The translations under genes were made by a program, and so were the position numbers. Shown here in pieces: positions 9,569 to 19,790 of a stretch of DNA of 64,000 nucleotides. The DNA comes from Amylostereum areolatum (Eukaryota; Basidiomycota; Agaricomycetes; Russulales; Stereaceae), in assembly GCA_012932865.1 (NCBI GenBank), contig SAXG01000010.1, positions 496,001 to 560,000 of the forward strand. The letters run 5' to 3'. The notes under the pieces are model-generated. The model was not told the origin of the DNA. It ran no database searches and was given only the letters and a program-made list of their open reading frames with translations. The number at the start of each line of letters is the position of its first letter. Within the stretch, counting starts at the first letter, position 1.

Positions 9569-12561
9569 CATTTTCCAATTCTCTCGTGGATTCCCGAGCG
9601 CGACAGCTTCCTGGATGCTGTGGTGTATTGTGCGGGTCGAGGCATATACAGGCACGCCAAACTGTGCCCGCGCTGCTCCAAGGACAATGGCAAGCACGAG
9701 CCCATGTATCGCTGCAAGGATTGTTTCGGTGGCGTGATACACTGTAAGGAGTATACCGTGGAGATGCATGCCGCTCTTCCTTTCCATTGGCAGGAGGTGT
9801 GTGACCCACTCTGCCTCCTATTTCTGCCTGCGTACTTATCTGTCGTCGATTCTCCTCAGGTTTGGGATGGCACAAAGTTCACCACAATGAGCTAAACGGC
9901 TCTGGGTATGCGCCTCCAACTGTGCCACGCTCCCGGGTGCGTGTGCAAAGATCTCTTTTCGGCCCCCAAGGACTTTGTTGTCATCAACGAGAATGGCGTG
10001 CACTCCGTCGCCGTGGACTACTGTGGTTGCGGACTTTCGAATGGCCTAACCAAAAAGGACCAACTCCTGTGCTTGCGACTCTGGCCGGCAACCATCACAG
10101 ACCCGCGCACGGCGGCAACTTTCAAGGTTTTAGACACTTTCGAGTTGTTCTGTCTGCCGGGCAGGAATAACGGATATGATTATTGGCACATCCTGTCCAT
10201 GTGAACACACCATGCAGGCTTAGAGGTAGTCTCGGTATGTCTGTCCATGTCATTGCTGGTGTTTGTGCCTTGCTTACCATGGGACGTGGTAGGATTGTAT
10301 GTCAATGTGGTCCATGGTTTTGCATGAATGGTTAAACATCCAAATGGCCAAACATGCAGGTCGAGCTCACAATCCTTCGGGGATTGCAGGCTCGTCGGCT
10401 GGGGAGTTCGCGGTGCTTTGTCCCGCGTGCCCTGATCCAGAAATGAATTTGCCCGCCGATTGGAAAAATGCCCCCCCACGAAAGAGGTACGTACTGCCAC
10501 ACTGCGTCGTTTGCAATATGCTTATCTGTACCATACCTAGCTGGCTATACCGGCAATTTCTGGGGATGGACGCAAACTTCAGGATGAAGAGCTGCATGCG
10601 ATCTACTGATGCTACAGATCCAGCTCTCAACGAGGGAAACATGTACTTGGTGCAGAACAAAATGTACATGGGTTACCTGAAGGAACACACAGCCAATATT
10701 GAGGTGAGCTATGAGCTCCTGATCCAGCCACATGACACAACTGAACCATGTAACTCACAGCTTAGTACTTGCTCACACTTCGCAGCCATGTCCGACGCAA
10801 ATCTCAAAAGCGCCAAAGGCCTTCGGTCGACCGGTCTGGCGGGCGTATTTTGTATCCACCATGAATATTGGCTGCCGTGCAGCTTGGGAGACCTTCAAAA
10901 GGGTGAAAGGTGGGTGAGCTATCGCTGCCTTTCCAGGGTGTAAGCTTGAGCTAATGTCTGCTTTAGGTACTGCAACATGGATTGCGTATTTGCAAGTACA
11001 ATGTGATTCGTGAACACCGTCGGATTGGTCGTTTCGTACAACATTGCCTGTCAATGGTACAAAAACCTCCGCCGTCATATAGGGACAATACAGAGCTCTT
11101 TTGGAGACGAAGCTGCACCTGGCATGTCGGAAGAGGCTTTGGGACCAGACGATCTGGATACATCAATGTTACAAGATGAGTCAGTGGGAGAGGCAGGGCA
11201 AACAAAAGAATGTGCGTTGGTGCTTCACGGTATCAAGCGTATCCTGAAAGCGGTCATCAAGTTCGCGGTGCCGAAAATGCATGTCGCCGCCCACCAGGTC
11301 GGGTGCTCCCTAAATTTTAGTTTTCATTGGCTACTTGGGTGCGGGAAGATGGATGGCAAAGCACCCGAGTGGGCTTGGGCCTGGTTGAACGGCATGGCAG
11401 CAAGTACGCGGGAAATGGGCCCTAGACGGCGGCGGGACACCATCGACTTCTTCTGCGGTTTCGAGAACTGGAAGAAGTTCTGCAATTCGAGTGAGTCTTA
11501 CTGTCTCCAGATGTGCACACCTTAACTGACGGGCAATGCCACAACACAGAGGAAACCTTCTACCAACACCTCTGCAACACACTTCTCATGGCCGAAGAAC
11601 ACTGTGGAATCTTCGACAATTTGACGGCGGCCCTTGAGGAGGACCACCCAGAAGAGCTCAAGGCATGGCGGGCCCAGATAGAGGCTTCAGAGGACAGGCA
11701 GGAGGGGGAGAACCCGTATGCCAATGTGGAGTGCTGTGAGTTGACCGATGGTGAGAGTGGATATCAGGGGCTGACCAGCGCCGTCATCTAGTGGTTGACG
11801 TGAACGAGGTTATTGAGGAATTGGTCAAGGAATCAAACCAGGAAACTCGGGCAAATTTCTCACTTAAGGAGCTCAACAAAGGTGAAGGCGAGGGTTGAAC
11901 ATCGGCAATAGAGGTTATGCTGCACGCGCTGGAAGTGGCCGACATCCAGTAAGTTGTATCCTGCATCAAGAAACGGAGGGCTATAACTGACCTTGGCCGC
12001 AGGATCAAAGTGCGTCAGATGCGACCAAAGGGTGCTTCCGATGTGCTTAGCGAAGCGGAGACCACACACCTACGGGAGTCAAGGGTGTCCTTACTCTCAC
12101 ACATCAAACAGGTCCGCGCAAACCAGCGTCAGCATTGTCCACAGATCCTGTCACTGTTGGAGGCATCAGAGGTCGACGCTGAAAGACATGAGCCCAAAAA
12201 CGTCCAACTGCTCCTCCCCTCCGAGCTCTCAGACGCGAGGAGAAACGAGATGGTGCCACCCTGGCTCTGCGAGGTTGAATCCCGCCTCCGGTTCGCGTGG
12301 ATGGCCACTTCATTGGACTCGTTATGACACTACCTCCAGTACCGAATGTTCTTGAATCGGTCGAAAGTCAAAAACATCACGGGCCAGTGCTCAAATGCGC
12401 ATGCACGGACCTCCCAGGCTTGGGTCGAGGTGTCTGTGGTTCATTCGAAGTTGGCATATCGAGCGCACTGCCTGGCCTACGCTAAACTCAAAGGAGAGGG
12501 TCCATGGACGAAGGAGTTCAGGGTGCTGAGGGACGAGGACGTAAAGGGGCTCAGGGATTGA
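9569..12561 (+). pseudogene. KDZ (Kyakuja-Dileera-Zisupton) transposase relic with CxC2 domain
   Basis: KDZ transposases are cut-and-paste transposases expanded in basidiomycetes. In order I read: a cysteine cluster (CPRCSKDNGKHEPMYRCKDC); the CxC2-type segment after a 63-bp intron at 9797-9859 (LCHAPGCVCKDLF, VDYCGCG); a CPACPDPEMNLPADW block near 10430; ANFRMKSCMRSTDATDPAL; SAKGLRSTGLAG and LGDLQKGER; then the conserved core SYNIACQWYKNL, KMHVAAHQVGC, HWLLGCGKMDGKAPEWAWAW, REMGPRRRRDTIDFF near 11030-11480; and a long C-terminal tail to 12561. Several short introns fit (near 10704-10760 and 10912-10966). A TAA interrupts the CxC2 exon at 9893-9895, another in-frame stop lies near 11896, and the C-terminal frame closes at 12559. 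Terminal repeats were not found. It abuts the gypsy relic with no spacer. Confidence 0.85.
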
Positions 12562-12916
12562 GTGCTCGACAAGATTCTACAAGCGGATGTCGGAAGAGTG
12601 AAGCAGTATTTGCAGGACCGAGCACCTCCATCTCCTCTGCCCCCTGCTTGATGTCCTCCATCGCAATGTCTTCCTCGCCGACTGGAGGGTCGAGGAGGGT
12701 CGAGGAGGCCACTCGGGGAGTGGGCAACCGTGACGGGGTGTCTCGGATTGAGATCACCAAGGTTGCCCTCACTGCGGGGGGCTTGACCGGTGGGGTGGGG
12801 GTGGTCTCACCCGAGCTGTCGGCGGGATGGGCGGTGGCACAAGAGGCGGGGGAGGGGGACAGCTCACCGGTTGTCCCCGAGCTGTGGGCGGGAGAGGGGC
12901 CAGGCAGGGTGGGCAG
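12562..12916 (-). pseudogene. Gypsy gag relic, distal piece
   Basis: The minus-strand frame running into 12551 is rich in Pro, Ser and Thr with an acidic stretch (PPVGEEDIAMEDIKQGAEEM). It continues, across the 529-bp MITE and its 8-bp target duplication, the frame that ends at 15985. It has no zinc knuckle. Its far end meets the KDZ relic, so the rest of gag and all of pol were lost or never inserted here. Confidence 0.5.
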
Positions 12917-13069
12917 CAGAGCATGACACGAGTTGATCCGCGGATATCCGAGGGTTTTTTTGACAGATATCTGTGGTCTCAAAATCAATACCTCAATCCT
13001 TACAGGTATCAGGCATGCAGGTACCTGTACCCAGGGGTTGGAAACCCACGGGTGTGCCTGGAGGGTACC

Positions 13070-13551
13070 TGTCAGCAACGGTCTACCTGCGGCGCAGGTT
13101 CAGGACGTCGCGACGAGGTACAAGGCGAGGGGAGACGAGGATGGGATCGAGGGGGGCAAGTGATAAACGAGAGTATGTATCTATCCCTACAGTACTTAGG
13201 AGGATACCCCAGGTAGCCGGAGAATAGAAAAGGTCGAGATGACCCTCTCCTCATAGATTAGAGAGCCCTTATATACATGAGGATAAGAGCCCAAACAAGG
13301 ACAAACAAAGCCGGAGTAGGAGTGGGTCAGGACGGACTACGAAGTGGGTACCACAGAGTACGAAGTGGGTCACAACACGAGGCAAGGTAAGTATGACTCC
13401 AAGGTCTAGACCATGACCGAGGAAGCCGAGAAGACCGGTATGCCCGAAGGGCCGGACGCGATGTGAAGCGAGGCGAAGTCCTATGCGAGGTCCGATGGTA
13501 AACTATAGTAAAGTAAGGTCCGATGTATATATTTAGGAGGCGTTCATGACA
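13070..13551 (-). repeat. Solo LTR, family shared with 60426-60931
   Basis: 482 bp, reads TGTCATGAACGCC..GTTGCTGACA on the minus strand, flanked by GTACC at 13065-13069 and 13552-13556. A TATA-like TATATAAGGG lies inside. No internal retrotransposon region is present, so it is the product of LTR-LTR recombination. It sits inside the 529-bp MITE. Confidence 0.92.
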
Positions 13552-14044
13552 GTACCCAAACAGGTACCCACAGGTATCGCAGCTCATGTCCACCTTGGTC
13601 ACTTTACATGGTCATATAGGGAACAAATATGGCAGTTGGATAGGTTATCAAGGGTATAGTAGACCATAGAGGTGGTAGAAGATGCATTCTGTAGAGTTTA
13701 GGAGGGTACATCAGCAATCTAACACATTGAGTTAAGGCATGTTTTGGCTAGTTGCCAAGTTGTACAACCCATAAAACAAGTGCAACACCCAAACTGTGAA
13801 ACTGGTCTGAAACCTACGTATTCATTGGGGGGTTGGTCAACTGAACAATAACTGAAGCATAACCTAGGTAAACTAGAGACCAAGTACTTACTAACACACC
13901 TTCAACCTACACCTTGGCATTTCTTATTTGCTTGTAGACCTTAATCACACAATATTATGATGACCAAAGCAATTATATTGTGCATAGTATTGTAACAATA
14001 GTAGGAAAATGTATGTAATATAATAATGTCTGATAAGCAATCCT

Positions 14045-14770
14045 AAGTAATGAGACAGTGGGGCATTGAGGCACAAGAAGGACAACGAGAGGCAACACAA
14101 CGGCAGGGGTAACACAACGGCAGGGGCGCCGAGGCACAGGGGGACCAGACGGAGCATTGATCAGGCAGCGGAGATGACGAGGGTGGTAGGGAGACGAGGT
14201 GTGGGGCGACGCGACAGTAGGTACGACGCAATGGTGGGGGGCAATGAAAGGGAGGGGTGACAACAGCGGGGTAATGCGACAGTGGGGGAGATGCAATGGC
14301 GGGGGACGAGGGCGGGAATAACGAGGTGGCGGGGTGTCGAGGTGGCGGGAGTGACGAGGCAACGGCGATACAATGACCGGGCTTCAAGACAAATGGGTGA
14401 CCAGGCAGCAGGGTGGCGGGACAGCAGTGAGACGGGACGGAGGCGAGGCGAGACGGAAGGGTGACGAGACGGAGGGACAACAAGGTGGCGGGGATAACGA
14501 GGTGGCGGGGGTGATGAGGCAGGGTGGAAACGACGGCAGGGGCAATACGACGGTAGGGGCGCGGCGGCGGCGGGGGCAACACCATGAAGGAGTTGACAAG
14601 ATGGGGGGGGATGAGGGCGGGGTGACGAGGTGGCGGGAGAGATTCGAAAGCGGGGGCGACACGACGACCGGGGTGACGAGACAAGGCGGCGGGGGCAACG
14701 CAATGGTGCTGGTGACGGGACAGAGGGGAGATGAGGTAGCGGGGTGAAGAGACAGAGGAGGCCACGATGG
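14045..14770. repeat. G-rich imperfect minisatellite
   Basis: Irregular tandem repetition of units such as GGTGACGAGGTGGCGGG with very strong strand asymmetry (few pyrimidines on the plus strand). Long open frames on the minus strand are a by-product of the composition. The reverse complement of the same type of unit fills 37040-37770. Confidence 0.85.
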
Positions 14771-14775
14771 TGAGC

Positions 14776-15430
14776 TAGAGCTCTTCACGAGTGCACTCTT
14801 ACAGGTACCTGCAACCTTGAGACAGGTACCTGTGGTTCCAGATCTTATACTCTCACTCTCACGAGTATCAGGCACACAGGTACCTGTGGCACAGATACTC
14901 CCACTCGCGGATACACAGGTATGACAAGTACCTGTTGTTCCTAGAAAATATGATATAAGCGGCAGCGGGGGCCTTCTCGGACTCACCTTGGAAGCTCTGT
15001 TAAGCATATTGACACTCCATTTTGAAGGTGAGGATAATGCCAGTAACATTTGGGTACAGGTAAACATGCATCAGGTTATGATACAGCGTACCATGCAAGG
15101 CTTTCAATCATATATGTGAGGAGAGGAGAGGAAAGGGATGAGAAAGGAGCCACAATGGAAACAACAGTACATAAGGATCTGCAAGAGATAATGCTTATAC
15201 CAATTCAATAGCTATTATTTGTAATTATATCAAGATCAACCCTGCCAAAGTATCTGATAGGTATTTGACAGGTACTTGCACAGGTAACCTGTGAGCTCAA
15301 AAGTCATACCTGCACTCTCACAAGTATCAGGCACACGAGTACTCGTATCCGCGGATGGCAATACCCACGGATGTGCCTTACAGGTACTCATACAGGTACT
15401 CACGAGTATAGCCACTCGTGAAGAGCTCTA
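14776..15430. mobile_element. hAT-like MITE, second family
   Basis: 655 bp with perfect 18-bp inverted ends TAGAGCTCTTCACGAGTG and a perfect 8-bp target duplication TGGTGAGC (14768-14775, 15431-15438). It has no coding region. The ends resemble those of the 529-bp MITE (both have AGAGC and CACGAGT) and the subterminal parts hold the same CAGGTA/TACCTG motifs, so the two are probably moved by related transposases. It is the innermost layer of the nest. Confidence 0.9.
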
Positions 15431-15469
15431 TGGTGAGCCTACGTGGCAGTGGGAGTGGGGAGGGAGGGA

Positions 15470-15492
15470 CAACAACAACAACAACAACAACA
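15470..15492. repeat. (CAA)n microsatellite
   Basis: About eight copies of CAA just outside the inner hAT-like element, within the CATCAG element. Confidence 0.9.
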
Positions 15493-15984
15493 ATGGGTCA
15501 TGGTCGTGGTCGTGATGAAAGAGAGTGTGCGCTGGCACGGTGACAGAAGTAGCCGCATGAGTAAGTCAGCTGTCCCACGGTTAAATGGCTTTAGGGCAGG
15601 CCTGATTTAGCCTTCGGGCAAATCCCGAGGCGCGCGCGGCAAGGTGCGAGAAGTTGCCGAGTTTACCGGAGTTTCCTTAACTGGCCAAACCATAGAAGAA
15701 GCTAACTGTCTATCAACTGTCAGCAAACTCTCCAACTCAATGTGTTAAGTTGCTGATGTAGAAGCTTATTAAAAGAGCAAAAATGATGGCTCAGGCATCA
15801 ATTTTAGGCCCACAGGTTTCTCACAGGTACCTTTGCAGGTTACCTGTTGTCTCAGAATCAATACCTCAATCCTTACAGGTATCAGGCACACAGGTACCTG
15901 TATCCATGGGTTGGATACCTGCGGGTGTGCCTGAAGGGTACCCAAACAGGTACCCACAGGTATAGCAACTCGTGTCATGCTCTG

Positions 15985-16881
15985 GTGGGCAGAGTGTCTG
16001 CCAAGGCGGGGACGACCTGGCCCCTTGGCGCGGAGATCGCGCTGATGGCAGGTGGGCCGTCACGTACGGAGGGGGAGGGGGTGGGCCGATGGCTGCCAGG
16101 GATGCGCTCACCACTCACCAACGGCATGCCAAGCTCGTACAGGAGCTCCTGCCAGTCGACGCCAGCTGAGGTGGCTCTGCCCCGAACATCAAGCGCAATC
16201 TGATGGATCATGTTGAGGTCTGGAGCCTCGCCAACACCCATGAATGCCTCTTGACAGCCGGAAAACACCGCACAATGGCCTTGCAAGAGACCCGCCCGAC
16301 TAGCCTGGGATGCCGCCGAGCCGCGGCAAGGGTTGGGGGTGCGGGGGACTGGAGGGACGGTGGGCATGGTGGGAGGGAGACCAGGGTTGAAGGTCACCTG
16401 CTGGGGGGGCTCCATGCCGAAGGCGTACGGCGCCATGTGAGGGGGAAGAGGGAGAGTCTCAAAGACTCTCGTCTCCACGTTCGTCATCCTTTGGGTGATG
16501 GCACCCATGTACGCGGTCATCCGCGTCATCTCGATCAATGTCTGTGTCGTAGAAGCTGGGGTACCACTCTACGACTGTGTGTCCGTTCTTCTTGTAGGCG
16601 TATCACTTCTTTGTACGCTCGTTGAATCTGATACCGAGGGGAACAGACCAAGGCTGATCTTGTCGTGGTGGAGGTGGAAGGGAGCCTTCTTCTTTGGGAG
16701 CAGTGGCGAATTCTTCTCGCTTGGGGGTCTGGGGGTTGTAGATACGGTCGTGCTCCTGGGCCGCAACATTGAGATCAGTTTGTTCTACATAAGGGAGGCT
16801 CTCCTCGTTGTTGAAGTACTAATGGGCAGTGACTCCGTCGTCGTGTGTCCAATGTACGGTTTGTCGTCCACCAAGGGTGAG
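15985..16881 (-). pseudogene. Gypsy gag relic, middle piece
   Basis: The minus strand from 16881 down encodes segments that align with the gag region of the complete gypsy element: VHWTHDD with YFNNEESL, then FNERTKK, a TGA where the other copy has Trp (W of KKWYAY), YAYKKNGHTVVEW, and onward to a Pro-rich segment with a coiled start (MIEMTRMTAYMGAITQRMTN). The first 8 bases after the MITE boundary are its target duplication. Compared with the complete element it lacks the 15-bp insertion that introduces a TAA there. Two or more stops make it non-functional. Confidence 0.7.
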
Positions 16882-18466
16882 CATCAGGGAAACACTCCCC
16901 TCATGATTCCATCTAATTTGTCGGAATTTCTCATAAAGGGATTATGGCTAATTCAACATAATCAGAGCAAATATCAGCTCAAATGTCACACCTTCTGCTA
17001 GTACTATCAGGCTTGTTATATGCTAATGAATTCACTTTGAGATCACACCAGTAGTAGAGGTAAATCAATATATTAAGCAGTGATCAATGTGTATTATAAA
17101 TAATATACTACATATAGTAGACAGTGTGAGACAGTAGACAGCGTGAGACAGCGGGAGGCAAGACAGCAAGGGGGCGAGATGGCGAGGGGTACGAGATGGC
17201 AGAGCGTGAGACGGCGGGAGGCGAGACGGCGGGGCATAGGGGCATGAGACGGGGGGGTGAGACAGTGAAGGGCAGAGGGCGAGACAGTGAAGGGCAGAGG
17301 GCGAGACAGTGAAGGGCAGAGGGCGAGACAGTGAAGGGCAGAGGGCGAGACAGTGAAGGGCAGAGGGCGAGACAGTGGGGCACGCACTACCGCAGGGTGC
17401 AGCACAACAAGGGGTGAGACCGCAGAGCATGAGACGGCAGCGAGCATGAGACGGTGGCAGGCGAGACAGCGGAGGACGAAGTGCAAGACAGCAGGGCGGG
17501 CAAGATGGCAGGGGACCGAGCGCAAGATGGTGTGAGACGGCAGGGTGTAAAATGACAGGGTGCAAGACCACAGAGCACAAGACCGCGGGGCGTGAGACAG
17601 CGGGATGGTGGAGGGCAAGACGGCGGAGGGCGGAGGGAGAGACAGCAGGGGGCGGGGCGTGAGAGGGCGGGGCACATGGGACAGCAGGGCACGAGACAAC
17701 AGGGCATGAGACTGCAGAGCACAAGACCGCAGAGCGCGAGATGGCGGGGTGTGAGATGGCGGGGGGCGTGAGACGGCGGAGGACATGACAGCGGAGGGCC
17801 GAGGAAGAGACAGTGGGGTGCGCGAGATGGAAGGGGGCGAGACAACAGGGGGCGAGATAGCAGGGGGCACAAGACAGCAGATGGGGAGACGGCGGAGGGT
17901 GGAGGGCAGAGGGAAAGAGGGCGGAGGGCGAGATTGCGGGGGGTGAGATGTGGAGTATACACCAATGAGCTGCTTACATCGTTTTTTATTGATAACACAA
18001 GGAAATACTTCAGAATGGCACTTGAAAAGCCATATGCTATGCCATCCACCATAACTATGCTTGGTTCGGATGTTGTTGAGGCCAGATACAAGAAGGAATG
18101 GGATGGATGGCTCGGATGAGGTGTGGATGATGGTGAGAGAAGTCTGAGAAGACAAGTCGCGAGTTGTCGCAAGAGTTGTGCTGGCAGTGTGACATACTGT
18201 GACAAAGTGTAACTGAAATCGTCACCAATGGCATTCATTCATTCATTCTCTACATTATGTTTCATACAATCATTTATAATCCATTCAGTGACATTTAGGA
18301 GGTCCTGAACGAACGACTCGCACCAGAATTACAGAGGTATGTTCGGAGATACCACACCTCATCTGCTAACCTTCTGAAAAGTCGATTTGTCACGCTGTTG
18401 TGTGGCACGTCGTGTCAAATTAGTGGCCCGGTTAGCGGATTTTAGGAGGGGAGTGATTCCCTGATG
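16882..18466. mobile_element. CATCAG-ended non-autonomous element, copy 2
   Basis: 1585 bp. Left end CATCAGGGAAACACTCCCC, right end the inverted match GGGGAGTGATTCCCTGATG (one difference). AG flanks both sides (16880-16881, 18467-18468). Excising the element with one AG rejoins the gag frame so that EYYTL runs into TLGGRQTVHW, matching the complete gypsy copy; this is strong evidence for the boundaries. It carries a minisatellite at 17110-17945 and otherwise AT-rich unique DNA with no gene. Confidence 0.85.
17110..17945. repeat. Purine-rich minisatellite with a perfect 22-bp core
   Basis: Irregular repeats built around GAGACRGYG and GGGCAGAGGGC. At 17259-17368 there are five perfect tandem copies of GAGACAGTGAAGGGCAGAGGGC minus nothing, 22 bp each, so this part expanded recently. 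The Ser/Pro-rich minus-strand frames are composition artefacts. Confidence 0.9.
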
Positions 18467-19140
18467 AGGGTGTAGTACTCGCCTGGGGTAGCTCCACGAG
18501 TGAAGCCGAGAGGGAGGTCTGGAGTAGTGGCGCGAGGGGAGGATTCGGAAGCGATGGTGGTGTCTAAAAGAAGTCCGCCGCAATGGGGCGACAGCCTAGG
18601 AGGCAAGCGATGAGGTAGGATGCTCTGAGAGCCTGGCAGACCTTATGCTGATGACAGCGCTACAGCAGCTCCTTACGGCTGGTGACCATTCAACGAAGTG
18701 GTGGTGGCAGTGTAGATTTGGGCGTAGGGAGGGCAAAGTTATAGACGGTGGAGAAGCTTTGACGGACAAGTGATGGTGGCAGATGGGTGTTAGAACAGGT
18801 ATGCCAGGTGGGGGAGTGGATGGAGAACTCGAAGTGGTTCTAATCTATGTCAAAGTGCACAACAACGCAAGCGTAGAGGCAGAGGATCGTCTGCCTACCG
18901 TGGCTGTGATTCCAGCGCCACTCATAAATGCAACAGTTGATGCCATAGACTTTCCAGGTGTGCTCTTTGCAGAGGAGCTTGAGGGTGCGTAGGCGATTAA
19001 CAGTGACGGCATCTTCTTGGGGCCAAGGGAAGGGGGCATCGCAATTAGAGTTGAAGGTCTGGAGATTGAATGCAATAAAGATCGGTTGATCGAGCAGTTC
19101 CAGGATGGGGGATTTAATGTCGTAGAGACGGCAAGGGATG
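18467..19140 (-). pseudogene. Relic of the extra 5' ORF of the gypsy family
   Basis: The minus strand encodes a decayed homologue of the ORF at 48743-49276: a stretch around LKLLCKEHTWKVYGINCCIY and EWRWNHSHG lines up with its counterpart (LCKKDPWTAHGLNFRIFEWRW), followed by HFEFSIHSPTWHT. It ends LGCRPIAADFF-stop, the same ending as the other copy (LGCRPVAADFF-stop), and the next frame resumes one base back in both. At least two stops lie upstream. Function unknown. Confidence 0.65.
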
Positions 19141-19172
19141 TGGTGAGGTGGGTGTGGGGGAGATTGTCCTAG

Positions 19173-19544
19173 TGTTAGAGATCAGTCCAGCGACTGGCAG
19201 ATCACCCAAGTCACCCAAAAAGAGAGAATGAAGAGGATGGATTGGCAAGAGAGGGTCCCAGTCCGGGTGTAGGGCCGAAGCAGTACGTGGGGAACAAAGA
19301 GGACAATCTAGGGAAAAGGGATGCAGAGGAGAGCCTTATATATGTACAGGATCAACGATGCGAGAATAGTGCAAGTGGGAGAGAACAATAAGGAAAAGGA
19401 AGGAGGAGGACGGAGTCCGGAGCGATGATGTCATAGATGGAAAGATAAGAGGAGTCAGGTTGATGACATCATGTGATGGGAAATGGAATCATGTGACTGA
19501 ACGCGATGCAGCAAAAAGGGAAAGGATTGAGGTGATCCATGATA
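19173..19544 (-). repeat. LTR of the gypsy relic
   Basis: About 372 bp; on the minus strand it starts TATCATGGATCACC (canonical TGTC start altered) and ends CTCTAACA. It shares with the LTR at 48236 the block CTATGACATCATCGCTCCGG, a TATATAAGG promoter-like site, and the sequence that follows the LTR (CTAGGACAATCTCCCC here, CCTGGACAGTCTACCCC there). Confidence 0.7.
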
Positions 19545-19790
19545 GGCAGAGGCACTCACACAACAACATTGGAGGACCCAGAGGACCTCCAATGAGCTTC
19601 CTGTGGCCATCACCCAGTCATGAATCTTGGGGTACTTGAGGCCAATGAGGCCATGGTGACGGAAAATAGAGTGCCACAAGGAAACACGTGGCATCACCCC
19701 TACAACATGTTTTGAGTTGGGTGAGAGGCCCATACCCTCAGTACTCAACAGGGCATGGTTAGTGTATGGCTCTGGCAGGAGGCAGGAGGG

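Larger units (their letters stand above)
13709..15758. mobile_element. CATCAG-ended non-autonomous element, copy 1
   Basis: 2050 bp with inverted ends CATCAGCAATCTAACACATT (left) and a match with two differences at the right (AATGTGTTAAGTTGCTGATG). TA flanks both sides (13707-13708, 15759-15760), and removing the element plus one TA restores the sequence of the intact MITE at 19791. It encodes nothing recognisable. It carries a G-rich imperfect minisatellite at about 14045-14770 and was itself hit by a second hAT-like element at 14776-15430. Superfamily not assigned: the target duplication is 2 bp. Confidence 0.85.
12917..15984. mobile_element. hAT-like MITE, copy 1, split by two later insertions
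   Basis: Ends are inverted copies of CAGAGCATGACACGAGTT (12917 onward and ending at 15984). The 8 bases GTGGGCAG occur directly before (12909-12916) and after (15985-15992). CAGAG termini plus an 8-bp duplication are typical of hAT elements. Subtracting the solo LTR (482 plus 5) and the CATCAG element (2050 plus 2) leaves exactly 529 bp, the length of the uninterrupted copy at 19791-20319. It has no coding capacity and so must be non-autonomous. Inside are many copies of CAGGTA, often as the palindrome ACAGGTACCTGT. Confidence 0.9.
12562..19544 (-). mobile_element. Old Ty3/gypsy relic with nested insertions
   Basis: Read on the minus strand from 19544 down: an LTR (19173-19544), a conserved leader, the extra 5' ORF (18467-19140), the gag region (15985-16881) and a last gag piece (12562-12916) before the KDZ relic. 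Each protein piece is recognisably related to the complete gypsy element at 48236-55634. Two younger elements split it, at 16882-18466 and at 12917-15984; removing each with its target duplication rejoins the reading frame. Protease, reverse transcriptase and integrase are missing. Confidence 0.8.

Noticed and set aside
14043..14765. Long Pro/Ser/His-rich minus-strand ORFs
   Set aside because: They are translations of a minisatellite with few stop-forming words.
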